Positions 6,294 to 14,066 of a stretch of 15,936 nt of DNA are shown piece by piece; within the stretch, counting starts at the first letter, position 1, and every line of letters starts with the position of its first letter. The stretch is taken from the NCBI GenBank assembly GCA_014379065.1, contig JACMMM010000318.1, positions 1-15,936 of the forward strand. Reading direction: 5' to 3'. The notes beneath the pieces are model-generated. The model was not told the DNA's origin, searched no databases, and saw only the letters and a list, made by a program, of their open reading frames with translations. Position numbers and translations under genes: made by a program. The stretch comes from Saprospiraceae bacterium. GTDB taxonomy: Bacteria; Bacteroidota; Bacteroidia; Chitinophagales; Saprospiraceae.

Positions 6294-7571
6294 ATGAACA
6301 TGAAATTGAGGTTCAGCTTTTTATTCCCTTTCCTGCTTGGCATCAACTTGTCTGCGCAGTCCCTGCCGCTCGACAGCATTTTTGGGGTAAACGGTATATT
6401 GAGACTTAAACAGGGATTCAGTACCGGTCTTCGCGACGTAGAATTGTTGCCAGACGGAAATCTTCTGCTTGCCGGAACCACCAATGACTATGTGTATCTC
6501 GCCCGGTATTTACCCGATGGCAGCCCTGATCAAAGTTTTGGCAACCAGGGCATACTCCCATTTTATCCCGGCAATGTTGGCTATCACAACGACCTGCTCC
6601 CGCTTTCGGATGGAAAAATTGTTTCGATCTCGCAAGGTAAGGATGTTGCATCGCCATTTCAGACCCCTTTATTCGCTGTAGCCCGCTTCAACGCCGACGG
6701 CTCGCCCGATTCTACTTTCGGGCAGGTCAGTCGTTTGTTGCCGGACGGAAACCTGGACCCGGCTTTCGGGGTAAACGGCGTTACTTCGCCATGGTTCGGA
6801 TACGAGCTGGAGGCCGTTTCCGATCTGGCCGTACTTGCCGATGGAAGGATTCTGCTTGTTGGTTATATAAGCGGATCGGCTGACGATGCATTCGCCCTGT
6901 TCAGGCTGCATGCCGACGGAACGCCGGACATAACTTTCGGTGACAATGGGATAAAAACCTTTTCGCTTGGTTTTGAAAATGTATTGACCCAAGTGGACGT
7001 GCTGCCCGACGGGCGGTTCATCGCGCTGGGCCATTTCAATGAGCAACAGTCGATCGGTTTCGGAGCGCCCACTCAAAGCGTCGTGTTTTGTTTTCTGCCT
7101 GACGGCAGTCCCGATACCAGCTTTAACGGAACAGGATTAGGCACATTATTGGTAGATTACGACAATTTTTGTACTAAACAGATCCTCCAGCCTGACGGCA
7201 GCCTATTAATCGGCGGTGGGTTCTATGAAACCGATACCACAGCCCCGCACAGCTTCCTGGCCAGGCTGTTGATCCAAAAAACAAGCAATACCGCCGACCC
7301 AGAATGGCTCGAACATATTGGCGTGTCGCCTAATCCTGCGGCTCAACAGACGGAGTTACACTTCAGCATGTCTCAGGCAAATTCCGTGCAGGTAAGTTTG
7401 CTTAACGCCGGGCTGCACCGGATAAAAACCATTGCTAGCCAGACCCGGATGCCTGCTGGAAATTACAAATACCCGGTGGATGTGTCCATGCTGCCTGCCG
7501 GAATCTATTATTTAGTCGTGGAAGGAAATGAAGGAATCAAATTCGTTCCCCTGATAAAAACGGCACCCTAA
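6294..7571 (+). CDS. T9SS-exported delta-60 repeat protein
   Basis: 425 residues from 6294 (an in-frame ATG at 6300 is equally possible). The signal peptide ends near NLSAQ. The body carries about six units of the delta-60 repeat type (pattern DGxxDxxFGxNG followed by xLLPDGxxLLAG), which fold as beta-propeller blades. Units are seen at LDSIFGVNG, PDQSFGNQG, PDSTFG, LDPAFGVNG, PDITFGDNG and PDTSFNGTG. Spacing is about 50-60 residues except between the third and fourth, where only 16 residues remain. The C-terminal 75 residues or so (from VSPNPAAQQTELHF to FVPLIKTAP) are a type A T9SS sorting domain, so the protein should be secreted or surface-anchored. Its role is unknown; such propellers usually bind or display ligands. 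It is transcribed from the promoter at 6251-6281 and divergent from the protease. Confidence 0.88.
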   Translation: MNMKLRFSFLFPFLLGINLSAQSLPLDSIFGVNGILRLKQGFSTGLRDVELLPDGNLLLAGTTNDYVYLARYLPDGSPDQSFGNQGILPFYPGNVGYHNDLLPLSDGKIVSISQGKDVASPFQTPLFAVARFNADGSPDSTFGQVSRLLPDGNLDPAFGVNGVTSPWFGYELEAVSDLAVLADGRILLVGYISGSADDAFALFRLHADGTPDITFGDNGIKTFSLGFENVLTQVDVLPDGRFIALGHFNEQQSIGFGAPTQSVVFCFLPDGSPDTSFNGTGLGTLLVDYDNFCTKQILQPDGSLLIGGGFYETDTTAPHSFLARLLIQKTSNTADPEWLEHIGVSPNPAAQQTELHFSMSQANSVQVSLLNAGLHRIKTIASQTRMPAGNYKYPVDVSMLPAGIYYLVVEGNEGIKFVPLIKTAP

Positions 7572-7671
7572 CGGAGGGGGTTTTTGATAATCCGGGTATG
7601 GTGTGTCGTTGATGACGGATTTAGTCTTGATATACAGGCAACCCAGACCCAATCCTAGTACCTTCACACCC

Positions 7672-9252
7672 ATGAAAATATTTACACTCAGCTTTGCCAG
7701 CCTGCTGGTTGCCAGCACACTTTTTAGCCAGAAAGCCTCTGTTGAAATTGGCCCGGAATTCAAAACGAACGGAGATATGTACCTGTGGAATCACCTGTAT
7801 TCCGACCCAAGCGGGCACTATGTACTCCTTGCGGAAGAAAATCGAGGCTTTTTTTTATATAAAAAATTCACCCCCATTCTGCAAAAATATGATCGCGCGT
7901 TTAATCTTGGCTTGAATAAAGAAATCAAGATAGAGGATAGTGATATCGAATTTGACGATATGCTCTATGCGCAGCAAAAATTTGTATTGTGTACTCGAAA
8001 TAATGATAAAAACGCCTCAAAAGTTACCATTTCCGCCACCATAGTGGGCATGGATGCTACATCTCAAAAAACGCAGCGGATTGCCAGTATTCCTTATGAC
8101 AATAGAGACAATCTTCCCAATATGATCAAGTGGAAGATATCGGCAGACACCTCCAAAATACTCCTTGCGGCATGGGCGGATCATGATGACGATAAAATAC
8201 AAACCAAGTTGCTGGTATCTGTTCAGGACAATCAGCTTGCCAATATTTGGAAGCATAATTTTACACTCCCTTACACCCAAGAGCAACTAAAAATCCTGAA
8301 CCTGGCTATATCCAATACTGGGCAGGTTTTTTTATCGGCAAAAGTTTATTACGATAAAAAGGACAAAAAAGCATCGAATAAAAAAGATGACCCAGCGCCG
8401 TTACCGTATAAAATGGTCATTTTTTCTATGGATGCAACCAATGATAAAGCCAGAGAGATCAGCCCCGAGGTAACGGGCAAATTCATTACGGATTTAAGCA
8501 TCAACGTGGGGAAGAACGGCGATCTTTATTACGCTGGATTATACACGAACGATAATAAAGGGGTAATTCAGGGCATTTTTTACAATAAAACCAACGGACA
8601 AACCGGAGCTGTAGAAGTTGCTATCAACAAAGAATTAAGCGAGTCGGATATCAAAAATTTTAACATAAAAAAAGACAAGAGCGGTAATGAAGGGTTGGAT
8701 CCAAATTTCGAAATGAAAGACTTGATCTTGCGTGAGGATGGAGGGGTGGTGCTAACGGCTGAAGAAGTGTTTACCACCCATGAAAGTTATACCTCAACAG
8801 CAGGGCGCATGGAAACAGTGACCAACTATAACACCAACGACGTCCTGGTATCCAGCATATCGCCCAAAGGCAGCGTAGACTGGGTGAAGATGGTCCCTAA
8901 AAAACAGGCCTTTGGGGGAACAGAAAAATACAGCAGCTATGCCCTTATGGTTTCTGGGGCCAGCTTGTGTTTCGTTTACAACGATGACAAAGACAATATC
9001 AGTCAGCCTGTAACAGCACTGGCAAAAGACATTAGTAGTTTCAGGGATGCCGTGGCCGGGATGCTGACGATATCCGGCGATGGCAAAATGGAACGGCAAA
9101 AAGTATTCGATATCAAAAAAGATAGCGGGACGCTCCTTGTTCCCGAAAGCAGCAAACAAATCAGCGCAAATGAGCTTTTTTTCGTCACAACCGGAACGTT
9201 CAAGCTTACGGGCAAAAATATGTATCGCTTGGGGGTGATACGGATCAATTGA
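7672..9252 (+). CDS. Exported protein of unknown function, beta-rich
   Basis: 526 residues when begun at 7672, where ATG-AAA-ATA opens a clear signal peptide (MKIFTLSF to LFS, before QKAS). The open frame extends upstream to 7603, but those residues are not hydrophobic and precede the signal. Repeated strand-like blocks of about 50 residues (for example ILLAAWADHDDD, VFLSAKVYYD, LYYAGLYTND, VVLTAEEVFT, LCFVYNDDKDN) suggest a beta-propeller. Two lysine/aspartate-rich stretches (KDKKASNKKDD; IKKDKSGNEG) look like loops. There is no T9SS domain, lipobox or catalytic motif, so a periplasmic location is likely. I do not recognise a named family. The gene ends in an ATTGA that overlaps the possible TTG start of the next ORF, suggesting translational coupling. 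Confidence 0.85.
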   Translation: MKIFTLSFASLLVASTLFSQKASVEIGPEFKTNGDMYLWNHLYSDPSGHYVLLAEENRGFFLYKKFTPILQKYDRAFNLGLNKEIKIEDSDIEFDDMLYAQQKFVLCTRNNDKNASKVTISATIVGMDATSQKTQRIASIPYDNRDNLPNMIKWKISADTSKILLAAWADHDDDKIQTKLLVSVQDNQLANIWKHNFTLPYTQEQLKILNLAISNTGQVFLSAKVYYDKKDKKASNKKDDPAPLPYKMVIFSMDATNDKAREISPEVTGKFITDLSINVGKNGDLYYAGLYTNDNKGVIQGIFYNKTNGQTGAVEVAINKELSESDIKNFNIKKDKSGNEGLDPNFEMKDLILREDGGVVLTAEEVFTTHESYTSTAGRMETVTNYNTNDVLVSSISPKGSVDWVKMVPKKQAFGGTEKYSSYALMVSGASLCFVYNDDKDNISQPVTALAKDISSFRDAVAGMLTISGDGKMERQKVFDIKKDSGTLLVPESSKQISANELFFVTTGTFKLTGKNMYRLGVIRIN

Positions 9253-9461
9253 GCTCCACCAGCGATACAACACCCCATGCACTTTTTGCGCAATATCCGA
9301 CCCTTACGACCAAGGAGTTTGCCGTGTTGGCAGGCGTATCCGGGGAGCAGGCGGAAACCACCTTGAGGGGAATTCTCGATCAAAAAAACTGGAGCGGTTC
9401 AGCACTAAAAACGGGGTGCTTTGGAAGCGCGTGGATTGATGCTTGTTTGAATTCAAGTTGA
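9249..9461 (+). CDS. Small winged-helix-like ORF, frame-interrupted at an A-run
   Basis: The frame begins at TTG 9249, whose last two bases overlap the upstream stop (TTGA at 9249-9252); no ATG or GTG is available. In the zero frame it gives 70 residues. The first 46 (YPTLTTKEFAVLAGVS, then EQAETTLRGILDQK) look like a helix-turn-helix. The remainder (NWSGSALKTGCFGSAWID) does not look natural. In the -1 frame after the A7 run at 9382-9388 the sequence reads LERFSTKNGVLWKRVD and stops at 9437-9439, a fitting beta-wing ending for a winged helix of about 63 residues. It could be a frameshifted gene, a sequencing indel, or programmed -1 frameshifting. Any DNA-binding role is inference. Confidence 0.5.
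   Translation: MSSTSDTTPHALFAQYPTLTTKEFAVLAGVSGEQAETTLRGILDQKNWSGSALKTGCFGSAWIDACLNSS
9383..9389 (+). other. Canonical -1 slippery heptamer A AAA AAC
   Basis: In the frame of the small ORF the codons are CAA AAA AAC, so A-AAA-AAC sits in the X-XXY-YYZ phase required for -1 frameshifting. The following sequence can form only a weak stem (AGCAC 9401-9405 with GTGCT 9416-9420), 11 nt downstream. The site may be functional or just an indel-prone run. Confidence 0.45.
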
Positions 9462-9485
9462 TTTTCAGCACAAGTCATATATTTA
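9458..9485 (+). promoter_or_regulatory. Candidate promoter of the CHAT-TPR gene
   Basis: TATATTTA at 9478-9485 matches TAnnTTTG at seven of eight bases, and TTG at 9458-9460 lies 17 nt upstream. The predicted start of transcription would fall in or just before the hairpin at 9485-9507. A single mismatch and slightly short spacing make this tentative. Confidence 0.35.
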
Positions 9486-9507
9486 TGCGGTAATATTCAA
9501 ACCGCAT
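9485..9507 (+). promoter_or_regulatory. Inverted repeat in the leader of the CHAT-TPR gene
   Basis: ATGCGGT (9485-9491) and ACCGCAT (9501-9507) are perfect inverted copies with a 9-nt spacer, ending three bases before the ATG at 9511. It could be a DNA operator, or an RNA hairpin that hides the start codon region. Confidence 0.45.
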
Positions 9508-9510
9508 TTT

Positions 9511-12483
9511 ATGAAGCGTTTTCTTTTTTTTGCTTATGTTTTTGCCAATGGTTTAGTGTTGAACGCTCAGGCCTTCGAGCCGCTCAACTCCGAAAAAGCG
9601 ATTTACGCTTTGCTGGATTCCGCTGAAACATTGGTTTTCCAGGCACGGATACCGGATGCCCAAAGTTTACTTGATGTTGCCAAAGCAAAGGCCGACAGTT
9701 TATCCGGAAAGCACTCGGTACTTTATGCAGCAACGATGTATGTTGAAGGCAGGATATTGTTATTTAAAGCAAAATACCAAGAAGCCGAGCTTAAATTTTC
9801 TGAAGCATTGAAAATATGCCTGGAAAACAATGATCAGGGTAGGGGTAGTATGAATGCCTACAAAGGATTGGCAAGCGCCCATTCAAATTTGGGTAATTAT
9901 GCGCTTGCCCTCACTTATAATTCAAAGTATAAAACCCTTGCATTAAGTCTTTATGGAGAAAAAAGTAAGCCGTATGCGGTTTGTTTGAATAATATCGGCC
10001 TGGTCTATTGGAGGCAGGGTATTCTGGACTCGGCTGAAATATACTTACTGAGTAGTTTGAAAATTCGGGAAGAAGTTTTAGGAAAAAACAGTTATGATTA
10101 TTCAAGCAGCTTGATGAATCTGGGACTGGTTTATAGAAAAATGGGCAGATATGATCAATCAGAAAAGTGTTATCTTGTTTCTGCTGACATTAGGAAAAAA
10201 ATTATGGGCGCCGATCATCCAGAATATGTGCAAGTCTTGGGGAATCTTGCCGTACTCTATAACGACATTGGAAACCTGGAACAGAGTCAAAAAATTTGGT
10301 TGGAGGTGCTCCAAATCCGAAAGAAAGTATTGGGAGAGGGTCACCTTGACTATATTAGGGGCCTGGTGAATGTATCAAACAATTATTTGGATTGGGGTAA
10401 ATATGATGAGGGGCTTGAGTATTTGATTAAAGCAAAAATGCTTTATGACAGTAGTAATTTACCAAAGGGGGAGGTATATGCCTCCCTAATTAATAATTTG
10501 GGAAATATGTACACCAAAACAAAAAAATATGAACAAGCTGAATATTATTTGAATTTAGCCATCGAATTTAAAGCAAAAATTCACGGTGCAGACAACCCGG
10601 AATACGCCGTTAGTCTTGCGAATTTAGGGTATTTGTTTTACAATAAAAAAGACTATGGAAACGCAAAAAAGAAGCTTTTCGAAGCACTTCAAATCCTAAA
10701 AATTAAGAACCCAAGGCATAGAATGATTAGATCTGTTCTGATGGATATATTGATGGCTCAATTTGATTCAACCGAACCGATAAATTTAGAATTATGTCAT
10801 GATATGTATACATTTTTGTGCCAAAACCTCACTCTTTTCGGACTGATCAAAAATGAGCGCGAATTATTAAATTCTCGTAATGACTACTTGGTCTGGGAAG
10901 ATTTTCTCGGCAGTTGTTTGTCTGCTCAAAAAGAACCGACTGGAAAATTCGCAGAGTTCTACTATGATGATCAGCTTTTTGTAAAAAATTTTATAGAAAA
11001 TAGAAGTGCTGCCCTAAACCGGCTTCCGGAATTAACAGCTCCAAGCCCGCTTGCATTGGTATATGATGACTGGAATGATCACCGTAAAAAAGTGAGTGAT
11101 AAAATTTCACAAAAAAATATAGACCAAAGCGTAATTAACACCTTAATTAATGAAACTGATTCCCTTGAAACGATATTGGTGCGATCTGCTAGTGGATTTG
11201 CTGCTGCTCGACAACAGGTTAGTTGGCAAGAGGTAGCACAGGCTTTAAGGCCCGATGAGGCTGCTTTAGAGTTTGTTCGGTTTTATCAACATTCTGAATT
11301 GCCAGGCGATACCATCCTTTACGCCGCCTTACTACTTCGCCCCGGCTATACTTCACCACTTTTTATCCGCCTGTTTGAAAAGGAAGAAATCGCGTCCTTG
11401 ATGCAATTTGCCGGAGGAGGAAGTTCCAACAAGATCAATGCCTTGTACCAATATCAAAAAGGAGCAGCCAAAAACTTGTACGACCTGATCTGGAAGCCCA
11501 TTGAACCGCATTTGTCAGGCGTAAAAACACTGTACTGCGCACCTACGGGCTTGTTGCACCGCTTGAACCTGGGCGCCATACCGCTGAATGACCAGGCCGT
11601 TTTTTCTGATCGCTATCAGGTAATTCTCCTGGGTAGTACCCGACAATTGGTCGTTGACTATCACTCCCCTGTCCGACCGGCTACGGCCTATCTGGCCGGG
11701 GGTATTCATTATCAAATGGACAGCACTTCCATTTCGACGGCGAATGCGTCTAAAACACGTGGTATCGGCGTCGGTGACGAACTGGAATTTAAATCCGACT
11801 CAAGCTACCGGGGAGATACCTGGACTTATCTGCCGGAATCTAAACGCGAGGCGCAGGAAATTGCCGGTTTATTGCAAAAAAATGGCTATGCCGTTCAGTT
11901 GGATACCGGGTTCCAGGCTACTGAAGAGTCTTTCCTTCGTTTGGGAAGCAAGGGGGATTCACCGGGAATCATTCACGTTTCCACGCATGGCTTCTTTTAC
12001 CCTGACCCTTCCGGAGCCAGTAAAAATAAAACCGGAAATGAGCCTGCGTTCAAGTACGCGGCTCACCCCTTGATCCGCACAGGACTGGTAATGGCAGGGG
12101 GCAACCAGGCCTGGAAAGGCGAACCCGTCCCGGAAGGACTGGAAGACGGCATTCTGACCGCCTACGAGATCAGCCGGATGAACCTCGCACAGACCGAATT
12201 GGTGGTGCTTTCCGCCTGTGAAACCGGCCTAGGCGAGATTCAAAACAACGAAGGGGTTTATGGGCTTCAGCGAGCATTCAGAATTGCCGGCGTCCAATAC
12301 ATTATCATGAGCCTTTGGAAGGTAAACGACCAGACCACGCGCGAACTTATGACAGCCTTTTACTGCGAGTGGTTGTTAAAAAAGCAAGATATCCCCAAGG
12401 CTTTTGCAGCGGCCCAGGCCCAAATGCGTAAAAAATATGCAGGATCGCCTTATAACTGGGCGGGGTTTGTATTGCTGAAATAG
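9511..12483 (+). CDS. Exported TPR-CHAT domain protein (caspase-like)
   Basis: 990 residues. A signal peptide (about 1-20, ending NAQ) indicates export. From about residue 65 to 400 there are roughly eight TPR units of the 42-residue kinesin-light-chain-like type (DHPEYVQVLGNLAVLYNDIG, HLDYIRGLVNVSNNYLDWG, NPEYAVSLANLGYLFYNKKD). A helical linker (about 420-590) follows, then the CHAT region from about 650 to the end. The catalytic pair of this clan CD peptidase-like fold is visible: IHVSTHGFF with H826, and VVLSACETGLG with C903, followed by EGVYGLQRAF and the terminal NWAGFVLL, all intact. CHAT proteins act as proteases switched on by partner binding through the TPRs; the substrate here is unknown. 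The TPR half is AT-rich (a sampled row is 27% G+C) and the CHAT half much richer (a sampled row is 62%), suggesting joining of parts with different history. The next gene follows after 25 nt. Confidence 0.93.
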   Translation: MKRFLFFAYVFANGLVLNAQAFEPLNSEKAIYALLDSAETLVFQARIPDAQSLLDVAKAKADSLSGKHSVLYAATMYVEGRILLFKAKYQEAELKFSEALKICLENNDQGRGSMNAYKGLASAHSNLGNYALALTYNSKYKTLALSLYGEKSKPYAVCLNNIGLVYWRQGILDSAEIYLLSSLKIREEVLGKNSYDYSSSLMNLGLVYRKMGRYDQSEKCYLVSADIRKKIMGADHPEYVQVLGNLAVLYNDIGNLEQSQKIWLEVLQIRKKVLGEGHLDYIRGLVNVSNNYLDWGKYDEGLEYLIKAKMLYDSSNLPKGEVYASLINNLGNMYTKTKKYEQAEYYLNLAIEFKAKIHGADNPEYAVSLANLGYLFYNKKDYGNAKKKLFEALQILKIKNPRHRMIRSVLMDILMAQFDSTEPINLELCHDMYTFLCQNLTLFGLIKNERELLNSRNDYLVWEDFLGSCLSAQKEPTGKFAEFYYDDQLFVKNFIENRSAALNRLPELTAPSPLALVYDDWNDHRKKVSDKISQKNIDQSVINTLINETDSLETILVRSASGFAAARQQVSWQEVAQALRPDEAALEFVRFYQHSELPGDTILYAALLLRPGYTSPLFIRLFEKEEIASLMQFAGGGSSNKINALYQYQKGAAKNLYDLIWKPIEPHLSGVKTLYCAPTGLLHRLNLGAIPLNDQAVFSDRYQVILLGSTRQLVVDYHSPVRPATAYLAGGIHYQMDSTSISTANASKTRGIGVGDELEFKSDSSYRGDTWTYLPESKREAQEIAGLLQKNGYAVQLDTGFQATEESFLRLGSKGDSPGIIHVSTHGFFYPDPSGASKNKTGNEPAFKYAAHPLIRTGLVMAGGNQAWKGEPVPEGLEDGILTAYEISRMNLAQTELVVLSACETGLGEIQNNEGVYGLQRAFRIAGVQYIIMSLWKVNDQTTRELMTAFYCEWLLKKQDIPKAFAAAQAQMRKKYAGSPYNWAGFVLLK

Positions 12484-12499
12484 GTTGTCGTTAACTTTG
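12466..12499 (+). promoter_or_regulatory. Bacteroidota-type promoter of the sigma factor gene
   Basis: TAACTTTG at 12492-12499 is a perfect TAnnTTTG element, with TTTG at 12466-12469 (22 nt upstream) or TTG at 12472-12474 (17 nt). It overlaps the end of the CHAT gene, so the sigma/anti-sigma pair can be expressed apart from it. The predicted start lies only a few bases before ATG 12509, giving a very short leader, or about 13 nt to ATG 12518. Confidence 0.55.
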
Positions 12500-12508
12500 C
12501 CCCATTAA

Positions 12509-13114
12509 ATGACCTCCATGGAACAAGTTCTGCCACATTCACAAAGCCAATGCCTCTCGCAGTTAATAGCCGACGAATCGTTGGCCTTGCAGGAACTGTA
12601 TCACACGCACCGGCATGATTTTTTTAGTTTCATTCAGAAAAAAATACAAGCCGACAAGGCTGAAATTGCCGACCTATATCAAGATGCAATGGTGATTTTT
12701 TTCTTAAACCTGAGAAAAGGTAAAATCCAGGAATTGCCGAACGGCCCTTTCCCTTATATCATCGGCATCGCTAAAAACCTACTGCTCAAAAGGCGATATT
12801 CATCGGCGAAAGAGATTTATTTTGATCCGAATGATGAACAGTTTATACAAAAACTGGATTTCCCGGAAGAGGCGACCGAAGAGGCGCTGGAGCCCGCTGA
12901 AAAGCGCTTGCTTAGTTCTGGGTTGGGGCAATTGAGTGAAAATTGCCTTACCATCATTAAATTGTTTTACTACCAAAACATTTCTATTGAAGCCATTACG
13001 CAGCAAATGGGCTATGCCTCGGAAGAAGTAACCCGTGTAACCAAAATGCGCTGTATTCAAAAATTACGCGAGCTGTATGCCCGCTCAGGTAAAGATTCCT
13101 TATATCAACGCTAA
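12509..13114 (+). CDS. ECF-type sigma-70 family RNA polymerase sigma factor
   Basis: 201 residues. Region 2 spans about 28-98: ALQELYHTHRHDFFSFIQKK, the IADLYQDAMVIFF stretch corresponding to the DxxQE-type core-binding segment, and PFPYIIGIAKNLLLKRRY, the -10 recognition end. An acidic linker (105-132) leads to region 4 (about 136-190) with LSENCLTIIKLFYYQNISIEAI and the recognition helix around SEEVTRVTKMRCIQKLREL. Regions 1 and 3 are absent, as in ECF sigma factors. The first ATG is 12509; ATG 12518 is also possible and would fit the promoter spacing slightly better. It is two nt ahead of the membrane protein gene, the usual sigma/anti-sigma arrangement, and 25 nt after the CHAT-TPR gene. 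Which promoters it reads is not evident from the sequence. Confidence 0.92.
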   Translation: MTSMEQVLPHSQSQCLSQLIADESLALQELYHTHRHDFFSFIQKKIQADKAEIADLYQDAMVIFFLNLRKGKIQELPNGPFPYIIGIAKNLLLKRRYSSAKEIYFDPNDEQFIQKLDFPEEATEEALEPAEKRLLSSGLGQLSENCLTIIKLFYYQNISIEAITQQMGYASEEVTRVTKMRCIQKLRELYARSGKDSLYQR

Positions 13115-13116
13115 TT

Positions 13117-13917
13117 ATGGATAGTCATCAGGACACGATTTTGATCAAAGATTTTTTACTGGGAAAATTATCGCCTGTACAACAAGCGGCTTTCGAATTG
13201 CGGCTAAACAATGATCCGGAGTTCGAATCGGAATTTCGTTTTCATCAGGCTTTGTTTGCCGAATTTGAACGCAAAGAATTCCTTGATCTCAAAAAAATGC
13301 TACAGAAGGAGGAATTGACGTATCAAAAAAAACCAAGGAATAAATGGCCAATGGTTGCCTTCTTCATTTTGCTTGTTTTTGGAATAAGTTATTGGGCAAC
13401 AAGGGAATATACGCACGAAACCATTCCAAACAACCTTGAACAAAATATCCCATCTGACAACCCCAGAACGCCTCCATTGAAAAATCAGGATACTCTGGCA
13501 GCTAAAAACACGCCCAGCGTTGCTCCAGAAACTTTAGCAGGCGCCCTCCGGTTCCAGCCAAACAATGCCTTTGAAGCGCAAATAAGCAGCATGACCCGCA
13601 GCTTCCAAACTGACTCCTTGAGCCTACTCAGTCCTGATTATAACGCTCGCTACACTACGCGGCAGTCCAGGCGTTTGGTGTTTAAGGGCGTCTTATATTC
13701 GAAATTGGAAGAAAAAGAATTGTTGCTATCCTTGTTTAACAACCGCGATCCAAAGCCGGTCTTTGAGCATTTGCTGCCGCTGAAAGCGGGTTCACAGGAA
13801 AACCGCTTTGAAAAAAGTTTGGCCCTTTCACTCGCGCCTGGGCTTTATTATTATACCCTGGAAATGACTACACAGGGAACGGTGCTGCACACCGGAAAAC
13901 TTACCGTTTATGATTAG
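13117..13917 (+). CDS. Single-pass membrane protein, probable anti-sigma factor
   Basis: 266 residues with no signal peptide. The N-terminal cytoplasmic part (1-75) has IKDFLLGKLSPVQQAAFELRLNNDPEFESEF, the pattern of zinc-finger-like anti-sigma domains (a short helix, LSPxxxxxFE, then a long charged helix) but with no cysteine; the whole protein lacks cysteine, so it cannot bind zinc in the usual way. One transmembrane segment lies at about 77-94 (WPMVAFFILLVFGISYW). A Pro/Asn/Thr-rich linker (100-145) leads to a beta-rich outer domain (about 180-266, with LVFKGVLYSKLEEKELLLSLF and LAPGLYYYTLEMTTQGTVLHTGKLTV) that may sense a periplasmic signal. Position two nt after the sigma gene and topology both support the anti-sigma role. 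There is no direct proof of interaction. Confidence 0.75.
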   Translation: MDSHQDTILIKDFLLGKLSPVQQAAFELRLNNDPEFESEFRFHQALFAEFERKEFLDLKKMLQKEELTYQKKPRNKWPMVAFFILLVFGISYWATREYTHETIPNNLEQNIPSDNPRTPPLKNQDTLAAKNTPSVAPETLAGALRFQPNNAFEAQISSMTRSFQTDSLSLLSPDYNARYTTRQSRRLVFKGVLYSKLEEKELLLSLFNNRDPKPVFEHLLPLKAGSQENRFEKSLALSLAPGLYYYTLEMTTQGTVLHTGKLTVYD

Positions 13918-14041
13918 AGCATGTGCAACCTCTTTTTTCAGGACGGGGCGGGTGCTGTTAAATTAATGTTGGATTCCTCTTGAGAAAAAAATCATAAAAA
14001 AAAGAGCCTTCTGTTTACGCCATTCCCGGTGGTAGGATATG

Positions 14042-14066
14042 GGTATACATCAAACGTATGTATACC
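14042..14066. promoter_or_regulatory. Perfect 9-bp inverted repeat spanning a start codon
   Basis: GGTATACAT (14042-14050) and ATGTATACC (14058-14066) are perfect inverted copies with a 7-nt spacer. Each arm also contains the palindrome GTATAC. The first possible ATG of the T9SS cargo gene (14058) lies in the right arm and the second (14067) directly follows it. It could be a repressor or activator site, or an RNA hairpin covering the start. The rest of the 140-nt gap before it (13918-14041) shows no good TAnnTTTG element and no terminator hairpin. Confidence 0.5.

Noticed and set aside
7552..7586. Possible terminator after the delta-60 gene (AAAAAC ... GGGGGTTTTT)
   Set aside because: The A-run and T-run pair but the inner stem is poorly matched, and it overlaps the last codons.
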